38,002 nucleotides of DNA from JAZGDL01 sp036477795 (GCA_036477795.1 JAZGDL010000308.1:1-38002); one strand, 5' to 3'; shown: positions 23,508 through 31,556, numbered from the stretch's first letter. The notes: generated by a model from the sequence alone, not told the origin. Program-made: numbers and translations.

Positions 23508-24227
23508 ATGATATCACAGCGACCAGAACAGATGTTCGAACCGTCGGAACGAGCCGCGCCGGCAAACCGAAGTACCGATGGGCGCGAGACTTACGACGAA
23601 CGGCTGAATCATATTCTCGAAGCCGCCACCGAGGTCATTGCCCGGGAGGGGTACCAGAAGGCCTCGATGCGAAGGGTGGCCAAAGCTGCCCGGGCCAGCC
23701 TCGCGGGGCTCTACCACTACTTCGACAGCAAAGAAAAGATGTTATTCCTCATTCAGTTCCGTACCTTTACTGCCCTACTGAACAACCTGCGTGAGAAGCT
23801 CCATGGTGTGCGGGACCCTGTGGAACGACTCCGCGTCATGGTGCGAAGTCACGTGGACTACTTTGCTGCCAACATGGCTGCATTGAAGACCTGTTCCCAG
23901 GAGCTCGATTCATTAACCACAGCAGCCTATGACGAGATCCGGAAGATTCGCCATGACTACTATGGGCTTACCCGCTCCGTGGTGGAGGGCGCGGTCGACG
24001 CCCACGTGCCCGGCAGCACGCTCGACCCGCACGTCGCTACGATGTCGCTGTTCGGCACGCTCAACTGGCTGTATCGCTGGTATCACCCCAAGAGGGACTG
24101 CTCGCCGAGCGTTTTGGCCAACCAGATCGCTGGGCAATTCCTCCACGGCGTGTTGGGCGAGAACCGCGGGCGGACAAGTCAACACGGTCGCGAACCGTCC
24201 GGTATGAGGCAGACGATTGACGATTGA
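23508..24227 (+). CDS. TetR-family transcriptional regulator
   Basis: A protein of about 239 aa from ATG 23508, or 231 aa from ATG 23532; the choice is uncertain because neither has a clear ribosome-binding site. The longer frame from 23391 starts upstream of the predicted promoter and is rejected. The N-terminal DNA-binding domain includes ILEAATEVIAREGYQKASM and the recognition helix ASLAGLYHYFDSKEKML. The C-terminal half is helical and like acyl-CoA-responsive TetR proteins such as FadR or PaaR. Divergent placement against oah suggests it represses the operon and responds to an aromatic or alicyclic CoA ester. The final TIDD and TGA come from a heptamer array. Confidence 0.85.
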   Translation: MISQRPEQMFEPSERAAPANRSTDGRETYDERLNHILEAATEVIAREGYQKASMRRVAKAARASLAGLYHYFDSKEKMLFLIQFRTFTALLNNLREKLHGVRDPVERLRVMVRSHVDYFAANMAALKTCSQELDSLTTAAYDEIRKIRHDYYGLTRSVVEGAVDAHVPGSTLDPHVATMSLFGTLNWLYRWYHPKRDCSPSVLANQIAGQFLHGVLGENRGRTSQHGREPSGMRQTIDD

Positions 24228-24322
24228 CGATTGGGGATTGGGGATTGCGGATTGCGGATTGCGGATTGTGAATCGGTGACCATCGATAACTGACGGTTGG
24301 CAATTGACAACTGACAACTTCT
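24215..24322. repeat. Two heptamer arrays between tetR and the FAD subunit gene
   Basis: Positions 24215-24268 hold GATTGAC, GATTGGG and GATTGCG units, in the sense orientation with respect to tetR. Positions 24283-24322 hold ACTGACA-type units of the second family. Confidence 0.75.
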
Positions 24323-24343
24323 TATGCTCCCGGAGCTTCCGAG

Positions 24344-25222
24344 GTGATCGTCCCTGACATCGAGTTGCACGAGGCAACGAGTTTGCCGCAGGCATCGGCG
24401 CTGATGGCGCGCTATGGGGCTGACGCTCGGCTTCTGGCGGGCGGTACGGATCTGCTGGTTGATCTCAAGGCCGGTAGGCTTGCGGTACGGCATGTCGTGT
24501 CCATCAATCGGCTGGACGAGCTCCGCGGCGTGTCAGCCACCGACTCGGGAATGCGCATCGGGGCCCTGACCACGGCTAATCAACTGGCGGCCTCGCAGAT
24601 CGTACGTGACCGTTTTCCTGCCATTCTGGACGCCACGCGCGACATGGCGGCACCGCAGGTGCGGAACATGGCTACGGTCGGCGGCAACATCGCCAGCGCT
24701 GTCCCCTCTGCGGATCTGCCGCCTATTTTGATGGCAATGAAGGCTTCGGTGTCGCTATGGTCGTCATCTGGGGAGCGCAGCATGCCGTTGGAATCGTTTT
24801 TCCTGGCTCCACGGCAAACCGTTCGTAAGGACGACGAGGTGCTGACGGCAATCTTGGTCCCGAATCCTTCTGACGGGTTCGGCGCCGCCTACGCACGGTT
24901 CGGACTGCGACAGGCCAACGCCTGCGCCGTGGCAGGGGTAGCTGCCGGCCTGCAACTGAACGGCGAACAGACCATCTTGGCTCGCGTTGTACTGTGTGCG
25001 GTGGCGCCTATCCCCAAGCTGGTTGCAGAGGCTGGTGCCGTATTGGTCGGCCGACGGGCGGACGAGACCGCCTTGGACACCGCCGCTGCCGCCGCGATGA
25101 AAGCGGCTGAGCCGATATCGGACGTTCGTGCGTCGGCGGACTACCGCCGTGAGTTGGTCGGCGTGCTGACCCGCCGGGCACTGCGCACTGCGTGGCGACG
25201 TGCCCGGGAGAAGAGAGCATGA
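24344..25222 (+). CDS. hcrB: FAD-binding subunit of molybdenum hydroxylase (4-hydroxybenzoyl-CoA reductase beta-like)
   Basis: A 292-aa member of the CoxM/HcrB/XDH medium-subunit family. LLAGGTDLLVDLKAG (about 30-44) and MATVGGNIASAVPSADLPP (about 108-126) are the FAD-binding motifs. The C-terminal CO-dehydrogenase flavoprotein domain follows. In 4-hydroxybenzoyl-CoA reductase this subunit passes electrons between ferredoxin and the FeS/Mo subunits. At 292 aa it is shorter than Thauera HcrB and seems to lack the [4Fe-4S] insert. Its partner, the fused FeS/Mo subunit, lies 2.3 kb downstream on the same strand beyond a toxin-antitoxin cluster. Start GTG at 24344 with GGAG upstream. The substrate is inferred from the operon alongside. 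Confidence 0.72.
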   Translation: MIVPDIELHEATSLPQASALMARYGADARLLAGGTDLLVDLKAGRLAVRHVVSINRLDELRGVSATDSGMRIGALTTANQLAASQIVRDRFPAILDATRDMAAPQVRNMATVGGNIASAVPSADLPPILMAMKASVSLWSSSGERSMPLESFFLAPRQTVRKDDEVLTAILVPNPSDGFGAAYARFGLRQANACAVAGVAAGLQLNGEQTILARVVLCAVAPIPKLVAEAGAVLVGRRADETALDTAAAAAMKAAEPISDVRASADYRRELVGVLTRRALRTAWRRAREKRA

Positions 25223-25284
25223 CTGCCATGCCCTTGGCGTGGTGATCTTGTCAGTCATAGAATGGAGCGACGTCGGAGAGGTTC

Positions 25285-25566
25285 GTGTTTGATAGCGTAC
25301 TGAAACAAATGTGGGAGAAGATCCGGACCCGTCAGTACGTGATGACGCTGCACGCAGAAGAAGAGATGGACAACGACGGATTGACGGTTCTTGACGTGGA
25401 ACGTGCCATCCTCACCGGCGAGATTCTGGGGCGGCAGAAAGACCGCGATACGGGTGAGTGGAAGTACCCCGTAAAAGGTAAGACCCTTGGGGGAAGCGAA
25501 GTCGTTGTTGTGAACAAGTTGAGTCGCAGCGGCAAGTTGGTGATCATTACGGTGTACATGGTATAG
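25285..25566 (+). CDS. DUF4258-domain protein, putative toxin
   Basis: A 93-aa protein with the DUF4258 pattern. It has an N-terminal TLHAEEEMDNDGLTVLDVER helix region, then WKYPVKGKTLGGSEVVVVNK and LVIITVYMV as strands. DUF4258 proteins have a RelE/BrnT-like look and commonly sit beside YgiT-type zinc-finger proteins, as here. The next gene starts 2 bases after its stop. The toxin role is inferred from that pairing. GTG start at 25285; ATG 25309 is an alternative. Confidence 0.75.
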   Translation: MFDSVLKQMWEKIRTRQYVMTLHAEEEMDNDGLTVLDVERAILTGEILGRQKDRDTGEWKYPVKGKTLGGSEVVVVNKLSRSGKLVIITVYMV

Positions 25567-25567
25567 C

Positions 25568-25813
25568 ATGGCAGGAAAAAGAGATATGGTGTGTGATATT
25601 TGCAGCAAAGAAGGTGCGCGTATCCGCCGTGTCAGTCGGAGTTATGGGAAGGGCAAGAACTTGCTGCTGATTGAGAATGTCCCAGTGGTCAGTTGTCCGC
25701 ATTGTGGAGAGAGCTACCTGGTGGCGGAAACGCTGCACGAGATTGAGCGCATCAAGCTCCATCGACAGAGTTTTGCTGTGAAACGTACGGTAGCCGTTGT
25801 GGATTTCCCGTGA
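25568..25813 (+). CDS. YgiT-type zinc-finger protein, putative antitoxin
   Basis: An 81-aa protein with CDIC near the N-terminus and CPHCGESYL in the middle, a four-cysteine zinc site as in the MqsA/YgiT N-terminal domain. The C-terminal part is helical. There is no helix-turn-helix domain, so it is the short form. It directly follows the DUF4258 gene and is very probably its antitoxin. Confidence 0.8.
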   Translation: MAGKRDMVCDICSKEGARIRRVSRSYGKGKNLLLIENVPVVSCPHCGESYLVAETLHEIERIKLHRQSFAVKRTVAVVDFP

Positions 25814-25977
25814 AGTCAGCGATCTACTCTGGTAGAATCGTTGGAGTGCAGCGTCACGGACGCGGCCCGCGTAAATTCGCGGTGGCCGGACGAGCGGACG
25901 ACGGTCGTCCGCTTCGCCTGATTTGCCGGTTGACCGCCTCCGGACGTCTGCGAAGTATTACCATATTTGCGGTCTAG
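25810..25977 (+). pseudogene. N-terminally truncated second DUF4258 gene
   Basis: A 55-codon frame starts at a GTG that overlaps the preceding stop (GTGA). Its product aligns end to end with the C-terminal half of the DUF4258 protein at 25285-25566: VKSAIYSGRIVG against VERAILTGEILG, and LRSITIFAV against LVIITVYMV. The N-terminal ~37 residues have no counterpart because the upstream DNA codes for YgiT. It may be a relic of a tandem duplication of the pair, or a shortened but expressed gene. Confidence 0.65.
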
Positions 25978-25980
25978 GCT

Positions 25981-26223
25981 ATGAAATTCGACGCGTGTGA
26001 GTATTGCAACGGGACGGTTCGAACTCGGCGGGTTACGGTTGACCGGCGCCGTGGACCGCGCCTCTACATTTTCGATAACGTTCCTATCGGGGTTTGTGCC
26101 AGGTGCGGCGAGCGCTACTACCCGGGACGTGTCCTGGAGTACCTTGACGAAATTGCCGAGCATGGCCTTGAAGGTGCCGCAACGGTTCGGGTTCCGAGGT
26201 TCGACTATGCCCAGGTGGGCTGA
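25981..26223 (+). CDS. YgiT-type zinc-finger protein (second copy)
   Basis: An 80-aa paralogue of the protein at 25568-25813, with CEYC and CARCGERYYPG as the zinc site. It follows the truncated DUF4258 frame by 3 bases, repeating the toxin-antitoxin order. If the toxin copy is dead, this antitoxin is an orphan. Confidence 0.75.
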   Translation: MKFDACEYCNGTVRTRRVTVDRRRGPRLYIFDNVPIGVCARCGERYYPGRVLEYLDEIAEHGLEGAATVRVPRFDYAQVG

Positions 26224-26636
26224 GCAACCGGATGGGACGGTGGCACTCCGCCAACGAGCCGTCCGAAGCGTGCCTGGAGCCGCCCACCGTGCGCTGGCAG
26301 GCTGAGATCACTTGCCGGGCCGAACAGGGCGACCTCGACTATCTGTGCACGGTCGGTCGCGTCTTTCAAGCTGTCGCCTCGTGAGGAGAGACGGGGGCGT
26401 ATTGGGCGAATACCGCCTGCGGCATCGCCAAGCAATAGCGGGCACAGTCACATTGGCGCGCAGCGAGCCAATGACGGCCCTTGCCCGCGGTCATTTGTTA
26501 AGGACTTGTATATGGGGATAGACGACGTCAAGGACGCTAAGACTGTAATGCACGCTTGCCGCTGGTGTTGGGTCACCCTCACTGGGTCAGCGGGGCGGCC
26601 GTGTTGAGCCTTTGGGGGCTCAAGCAAGGAGGTCCA
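26224..26636. other. Gap without a convincing gene
   Basis: About 410 bases between YgiT and the small membrane protein. Short frames occur on both strands but show no family pattern and no matching ribosome-binding site. Parts resemble dispersed planctomycete intergenic sequence (about 26230-26285), which is an impression only. Confidence 0.4.
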
Positions 26637-26825
26637 ATGAAACGATTCATGTTGACAGTGATTTATGCAGTTGCTTTTGCTCTCGGTTTCTTGGGATTGG
26701 CACGTGACGTTTTTGGAGTGCAAGATACCCCGAAACTCTACCCGCTAGCGCTGGCTTTCGGCTTGTTTGTTGCGTGGACAATAAGTGGAGTGCTACTTGG
26801 ACTGAGGGTGCCACGAGAAACCTAA
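26637..26825 (+). CDS. Small two-helix membrane protein
   Basis: A 62-aa protein with two hydrophobic stretches, FMLTVIYAVAFALGFLGLA (4-22) and YPLALAFGLFVAWTISGVLL (35-54). A strong AAGGAGG lies 4 bases before the ATG at 26637, which decides against the longer frame from 26556. I do not recognise a family. Confidence 0.65.
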   Translation: MKRFMLTVIYAVAFALGFLGLARDVFGVQDTPKLYPLALAFGLFVAWTISGVLLGLRVPRET

Positions 26826-26901
26826 GAGGACACAAACCTGCAAGATAGCGGGGACAACTCGGAAAGTCAACGGGAGGACGTGTGAACATCAAGAGGTAGC
26901 A

Positions 26902-27015
26902 ATGAATTTCATTCCGAACGTCATCTCCTGGAATCCCACCACTTACCGGAGGTGCGGTGAGGGGCGTGCCGTTTGGACAAACGAAAGCAAAGACTCAAAG
27001 GAGCAGGAACCGTGA
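26902..27015 (+). CDS. 37-aa upstream ORF before hicB
   Basis: ATG 26902 has AGAGG five bases upstream. The frame runs 37 codons (MNFIPNVISWNPTTYRRCGE onward) and its TGA overlaps the hicB GTG as GTGA. It may be a leader peptide coupling translation to hicB, or chance. No family is recognisable. Confidence 0.35.
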   Translation: MNFIPNVISWNPTTYRRCGEGRAVWTNESKDSKEQEP

Positions 27016-27233
27016 CCTACCGCTACACAATCATACTGGAGCACGAGGCGGACGGCGGGTTTCACGCCTACTGTCCGGCCTTGAAGGGTTGTCATTCCCA
27101 AGGCGATTCGTTGGACGAGGCGATGGACAACATCCGCGAAGCCATCGAAGCCTACCTGGAGAGCGTCAAGGCCCATGGCGAACTCATTCCTCAAGAGGAT
27201 CTCGTGTTCAGGCCTGTTGAGGTAGGCATATGA
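27012..27233 (+). CDS. hicB: HicB-family antitoxin
   Basis: A 73-aa protein with the partial RNase H fold typical of HicB: YRYTIILEHEADGGFHAYCP, GCHSQGDSLDEAMDNIREAI. It should neutralise the HicA toxin encoded next. The GTG at 27012, preceded by AAGGAG, gives the usual N-terminus; the frame from 26973 adds 13 charged residues. There is no C-terminal DNA-binding domain. The stop overlaps the hicA ATG. Confidence 0.85.
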   Translation: MTYRYTIILEHEADGGFHAYCPALKGCHSQGDSLDEAMDNIREAIEAYLESVKAHGELIPQEDLVFRPVEVGI

Positions 27234-27457
27234 GCAAACTCCCGGCCCTGGCAGCACGAGATGTCGTCAGAATAGCCGAAAAGCTGGGATTCGAGTTTGA
27301 TCGTCAGAAAGGAAGTCATGCGGTTTACGTACGAATGTCTGACAAGCGGCGGATTGTTATCCCCATGCACAAAGGGCGCGATCTGAAGACTGGGACGCTT
27401 CGCGGTCTTATCGATGATATGGATTTGTCAGTGGACGAGTTTATCGCCATGCTCTGA
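27230..27457 (+). CDS. hicA: HicA-family mRNA interferase toxin
   Basis: A 75-aa HicA. The double-stranded-RNA-binding-like fold shows as GFEFDRQKGSHAVYVR, with the catalytic histidine in GSH, and then IVIPMHKGRDLKTGTLRGLI. Length and motif spacing are normal, so it is likely functional. The ATG overlaps the hicB stop (ATGA). The gene order hicB-hicA is one of the two known arrangements. Confidence 0.88.
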   Translation: MSKLPALAARDVVRIAEKLGFEFDRQKGSHAVYVRMSDKRRIVIPMHKGRDLKTGTLRGLIDDMDLSVDEFIAML

Positions 27458-27568
27458 CGGGATGGGCGGTTCGACCCCTCTGGAAGTAGGGGCGCGATCG
27501 GTTTGGGCCCGGGGGCGCGTCCTGACCTGGGCCCGAGCGATCGCCTGGCAACATGCAGAGGTAGGAAC

Positions 27569-30565
27569 ATGATCCCACGAACGCTCACGATAAACGGCGA
27601 GAAACATGCGGTGGTGGGTGCCGGCGACACCCTGCTCGATGTGCTGCGGGACAAGCTTGGTCTGACCGGTACGAAGAAGGGCTGCAACATCGGCGACTGC
27701 GGGGCTTGCACCGTGCTGGTTGACGGCGTGCCGATGAACAGTTGCCTCCTGCTGGCCGGTGAAATGGAAGGCAGGGCCATCACCACCATCGAGGGAATCT
27801 CGCGGAACGGGGAACTGGCTCCGATTCAGAAGGCATTCGTGCACGAAGGCGGCATCCAATGCGGCTACTGTACGCCGGGTATGATCATGTCCGCGACCGC
27901 ACTGCTGGACAAGACCCCTAATCCCTCCACCGACGAGATCAAGGACGCCCTGGCGGGCAACTTGTGTCGCTGCACGGGGTACAGCGGTATCCTGCGGGCG
28001 GTGCAGCGGTGCGAGAACTATCGGTCCGACGGAACGTGTGGGAAGAAGGGACGAAGGGATGAAGGCACGGAGGCACGGAGGGAAGAAGAAGGGACAGAGG
28101 CACGGAGGCACCAAGGCACGAAGGATTACAGCAGCGTCGGTGTTTCGATTCCGCGTGTGGACGCCGCGGATAAGGCCAGCGGCAGAGCGATGTATACCGA
28201 CGATATCTCCCTGCCGAACATGATCCACGGCAGAATACTGGGCTCGCCGATCGCCCATGGGCGGATCAAAGGCATCGATGTGTCCAAGGCGAAAGCGTTG
28301 GATGGTGTGCTGGCGGTCATCACCGGGGCGGATGTTACCGACACGATGTACGGTGTTTCGCCGGCCCGGTACGACGAGTACGTGCTGGCAAAGGACACGG
28401 TCCGGCACGTGGGTGACGAGGTGGCGGCGGTGGCAGCCGTCGATGAGAAGACCGCCGAAAAAGCGCTGTCTCTGATCGAGGTGGAGTATGAAGAGCTCCC
28501 GGTGGTCCTGGACCCGTTCGAGGCGGTGGCTGAGGGCGCTCCGCAGCTTCATGAGCGGTACAAACGAAACATCAACACGCACGTGGATCAGAGCTTCGGC
28601 GACGTCGAGAAGGCTTTCGCCGAGTCGCACTACGTTCGCGAGGAGACCTTCACCGGCAATCACGTCTACCAGTGTCCGCTCGAGCCGCATGCTTCCATCG
28701 CGACGTGGGAGCACGACGGCACACTTGTAGTCTACACCTCAACGCAAGTGCCGCATTACGTGCAGTACATGATGGCCCACGTGATGCACATGCCGCTCGG
28801 TAAGATTCGGGTGATCCGGCCTGCGGTGGGCGGCGGCTTCGGCGGCAAGGCTGAGACCACGCCGTTGGATCTGTGCGCCGCCATTTTCAGCAAGATGACC
28901 GGCCGGCCGGTAAAGATGGTTTACTCCCGCGAGGAGATGTTCCATCACGGTCGCGGCCGACACAAACAGCACATGAAGCTCAAGCTGGGCGTCGATCCGC
29001 AAGGAAGGATCAAGGCTTTCAAGAGCGAAATATATCTTGACGGCGGGGCCTACACGTCGTTCGGCGTGGCGACGGCCTATTATGCCGGCAGCGTGATCCC
29101 CACGCTCTACTATATCCCGAATTACAAGTACGACGGGTATCGGGTGATGACCAACAAGCCGGCCTGCGGGGCCATGCGCGGGCACGGCGTGCCTCAGCCT
29201 CGGTTTGCCTTCGAATGCCTGCTGAACATGATCGCCGACGACCTGGGGATTGACCCGATTGAAATCCGGCGTCGCAACGCGATTGGCCCCAACACCAGGA
29301 CGGTCAACGACATGGAGATCGGCAGTTGCGAATTCCGAGCCACCCTGGAAGCCGTTTGCGAAAAGTCAGCCTGGGATGAGAAGTACGGAAAGCTTGCCCG
29401 AGGCCAAGGCATCGGCATCGGCTGCGGCGGTTTCGTTTCCGGGGCCGGTTACTGCATATACCGCGGCCAGGTGCAGCTCTCGCACGAGAAACCGCGCGAG
29501 CCTTTCCAGAAGAGGTCCATCTTCCCGCACGCCAACGCCGTAGTAAAAATCAGTGAGGACGGGACGGCCGCGGTGCTGATGATCGGGGCGGCGGAGATCG
29601 GCCAGGGCAGCGACACGGTGCTGGTGCAGATGTGCGCCGAGACGCTGGGCATCCCCACGTCACGAATGCGCATCCGCAGTGAAGACAGTGACATCTCACC
29701 GCTGGATCTTGGCGCCTATTCATCACGGGTCACGCTGATGGCCGGGCATGCCGTGTCACGCGCGGCAGCCGCCGTCATCGACAAGATGAAGCCCTACGCC
29801 GCCGCCATGCTCGGTTGCGACGAATCGGCGGTCGTAGCCCGCGACGCCAGAATGCTTGTTGGTGAAGGGACGGAGGCACAAAGGCACGAAGGCACGAAGG
29901 CCAATCCCCAATCGTCAATCGTCAATCGTCAATCGTCAATCGCCACTCCCCAATCCGCAATCGGCAGCGTTCCCTGGGAGGAGGTGGCTCGCAAGTACTT
30001 CAACGACAACGGTCCGCTGGTCGGTACCGGCTGCTACAAGCCGCCGGACGGTCTGGGGGGCGACTACAAAGGGGCTACGGTGGGCACCAGTCCAGCGTAC
30101 TCGTTCGGCAGCGCCGTGTGTGAGGTCTCCGTCGATATGGAAACCGGCAAGGTGAAGATCGAACGGTTCACCGACTATCACGACTGCGGCACGCCGATCA
30201 ACCCGCAAGCCGTCCACGGCCAGGTCGAGGGTGCGGTGGTTATGGGTGCCGGCGAAGCGATTCTGGAGGACGTGCAGTTCGACGAAAGGGGCCGACTCCT
30301 CAACCCCAATCTGCACGGCTACCTGATGATGTCGATCAAGGATGCGCCGGAGATCTTCAGCGGCCTGGTCGATTCATATGAGCCGCGTGGCCCCTTCGGT
30401 GCCAAGGAGATCGGCGAGGGCAGCACCCTACCGGTCCTCGGCGCCGTAGCCCACGCCATCGCCAACGCCACCGGCGTGTGGATGAAAGACCTGCCCATCA
30501 CGCCGGAGAAGATACTCAACGCGATCCGCGAGAAGAAGCTGATGGAGAAGCCGATTGCGGTGTAA
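27569..30565 (+). CDS. Fused [2Fe-2S]/molybdopterin subunit of a molybdenum hydroxylase (4-hydroxybenzoyl-CoA reductase-like)
   Basis: A 998-aa xanthine-oxidase-family protein. Residues 1-155 hold two [2Fe-2S] clusters: GCNIGDCGACTVLVDG and QCGYCTPGM with NLCRCTGYSGI. Residues about 190-990 are the molybdopterin domains, with PAVGGGFGGKAE, CGAMRGHGVPQ and the catalytic glutamate in GAKEIGEGSTLP. With the FAD subunit at 24344 it would form a reductase that removes the para-hydroxyl of 4-hydroxybenzoyl-CoA, or another hydroxylase. Such HcrC/HcrA parts are usually separate, although Desulfovibrio Mop is fused. Two stretches of dispersed tandem repeat are translated in frame: residues about 158-186 (EGTEARR-type) and 767-798 (EGTEAQRHEGTK plus NRQSSI-type). 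ATG 27569 has AGGTAGGA upstream. Confidence 0.8.
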   Translation: MIPRTLTINGEKHAVVGAGDTLLDVLRDKLGLTGTKKGCNIGDCGACTVLVDGVPMNSCLLLAGEMEGRAITTIEGISRNGELAPIQKAFVHEGGIQCGYCTPGMIMSATALLDKTPNPSTDEIKDALAGNLCRCTGYSGILRAVQRCENYRSDGTCGKKGRRDEGTEARREEEGTEARRHQGTKDYSSVGVSIPRVDAADKASGRAMYTDDISLPNMIHGRILGSPIAHGRIKGIDVSKAKALDGVLAVITGADVTDTMYGVSPARYDEYVLAKDTVRHVGDEVAAVAAVDEKTAEKALSLIEVEYEELPVVLDPFEAVAEGAPQLHERYKRNINTHVDQSFGDVEKAFAESHYVREETFTGNHVYQCPLEPHASIATWEHDGTLVVYTSTQVPHYVQYMMAHVMHMPLGKIRVIRPAVGGGFGGKAETTPLDLCAAIFSKMTGRPVKMVYSREEMFHHGRGRHKQHMKLKLGVDPQGRIKAFKSEIYLDGGAYTSFGVATAYYAGSVIPTLYYIPNYKYDGYRVMTNKPACGAMRGHGVPQPRFAFECLLNMIADDLGIDPIEIRRRNAIGPNTRTVNDMEIGSCEFRATLEAVCEKSAWDEKYGKLARGQGIGIGCGGFVSGAGYCIYRGQVQLSHEKPREPFQKRSIFPHANAVVKISEDGTAAVLMIGAAEIGQGSDTVLVQMCAETLGIPTSRMRIRSEDSDISPLDLGAYSSRVTLMAGHAVSRAAAAVIDKMKPYAAAMLGCDESAVVARDARMLVGEGTEAQRHEGTKANPQSSIVNRQSSIATPQSAIGSVPWEEVARKYFNDNGPLVGTGCYKPPDGLGGDYKGATVGTSPAYSFGSAVCEVSVDMETGKVKIERFTDYHDCGTPINPQAVHGQVEGAVVMGAGEAILEDVQFDERGRLLNPNLHGYLMMSIKDAPEIFSGLVDSYEPRGPFGAKEIGEGSTLPVLGAVAHAIANATGVWMKDLPITPEKILNAIREKKLMEKPIAV
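28040..28124. repeat. Octamer array in frame within molybdoprotein gene
   Basis: Units of GGCACGGA/GGCACGAA and purine-rich variants, read as (G)TEARRHE-type residues between the FeS and Mo domains. Length is a multiple that keeps the frame. Confidence 0.8.
29868..29962. repeat. Octamer plus heptamer arrays in frame within molybdoprotein gene
   Basis: Positions 29868-29900 are GGCACGAA-type units. Positions 29906-29962 are CAATCGT/CAATCCC heptamers in the orientation without stop codons, translated as QSSIVNR-type residues inside the Mo domain. Confidence 0.82.
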
Positions 30566-30658
30566 TGAATGGTCCAGGGATGGTTGAGCGGCCAGAGTGG
30601 TGGTTGTGGGAGCGGCGCGTAGCGGTCTGCGACAACAGTGGGTAAGATTACGGCTACC

Positions 30659-30889
30659 ATGTTTGATCGAATTGTCTGTCATCCGGATGTTCAAGGGGGC
30701 AAGCCGTGCGTCAAAGGCTCGCGGATCAGCGTCGAGTTCATTCTGGAACTTCTCGCCTCCGGGGGATCGCGCGACCGGATCGTTCAGGACTATCCGCAGC
30801 TTGCGCCGGAAGATGTCGAACAGGCGCTGCGTTACGCGGCCCGCTTTCTGCAGAACGATGTGGTTATCACCGCTGAGGTTGATCGGTGA
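30659..30889 (+). CDS. DUF433 protein, putative antitoxin
   Basis: A 76-aa protein with HPDVQGGKPCVKGSRISVE and the helix region ILELLASGGSRDRIVQDYP, the DUF433 (VapB-like) pattern with a winged-helix look. It precedes a DUF5615 PIN-like toxin, its common partner, and their ends overlap as GTGA. ATG 30659 matches family N-termini; a GTG at 30638 is possible. Confidence 0.82.
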   Translation: MFDRIVCHPDVQGGKPCVKGSRISVEFILELLASGGSRDRIVQDYPQLAPEDVEQALRYAARFLQNDVVITAEVDR

Positions 30890-31287
30890 AGCTGCGGGAT
30901 TTCGGCCTGCTGGCGGACGAGAACATCAACCCGGCCGTGATTGAGTATCTGCGGCAGCGTCAGTTTGATGTTCTCGATGTGAAAGAACGTTCGCTGGCGG
31001 GCCGGACTGATTCTGAGTTGCTGCAATTCGCGCGCGAGCAGAATCGAGTCGTGTTGACCCATGACCGCGATTTTGCAAGGCTTGCTATTGGAATGTTGGA
31101 ACCGATGGTCGGCATCGTATTCTTGAGGCCTGGACACATCAATGCGGCATTCACGATCGCCAGCTTGGAGGTGCTGTTTGCCCGGGAACCGGATGTGGCC
31201 TGCCCTTTTGTCATCGTCGTGCAAAGAAGCAAGGATGAAGTCAGCATCCGCATCAGGCACCTCTCGAGTAGTTCAGAGGACAAATGA
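30886..31287 (+). CDS. DUF5615 PIN-like protein, putative toxin
   Basis: A 133-aa PIN-domain-like protein. LADENINPAVIEYLRQ carries the first acidic residue pair, SLAGRTDSELLQFAREQN the middle acids, and VLTHDRDFARLA the last. This DUF5615 pattern is of putative ribonucleases. It is coupled to the DUF433 gene by GTGA and to the next gene by ATGA. Confidence 0.85.
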   Translation: MKLRDFGLLADENINPAVIEYLRQRQFDVLDVKERSLAGRTDSELLQFAREQNRVVLTHDRDFARLAIGMLEPMVGIVFLRPGHINAAFTIASLEVLFAREPDVACPFVIVVQRSKDEVSIRIRHLSSSSEDK

Positions 31288-31556
31288 TGAAACATCGATA
31301 CTTGGAGGTGACCTTTCGGAAGGGGAAGCTCCTGGCTGCATACCTGTACCTTCCGAGAAACGCAGGAGACACCAGCCTTCGTACGGTGCGACACGGAGAG
31401 GGCTTGTTGATTGACTTCACCGCAGACGGCCGAGCGATCGGCATTGAAATGGCCGCGCCGAGTAGGGTGTCCTTGGACGCGTTGAATCGAGCCCTGGCCG
31501 CCGTGAACCAGGCCCCTGCGACCGCGGATGAGTTGGGCCCCCTCGCGGCGGCGTAG
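31284..31556 (+). CDS. DUF2283-like protein
   Basis: A 90-aa protein whose centre, GEGLLIDFTADGRAIGIEM, fits the short DUF2283 beta-rich domain. Such genes often accompany toxin-antitoxin pairs such as DUF4258; the function is unknown. The ATG overlaps the stop of the DUF5615 gene, so it seems to be a third member of that unit. Confidence 0.7.
   Translation: MMKHRYLEVTFRKGKLLAAYLYLPRNAGDTSLRTVRHGEGLLIDFTADGRAIGIEMAAPSRVSLDALNRALAAVNQAPATADELGPLAAA

Noticed and set aside
26205..26435. Minus-strand 76-codon frame between YgiT and the membrane protein
   Set aside because: No family pattern or start signal, and the composition suggests non-coding repeat-derived DNA.
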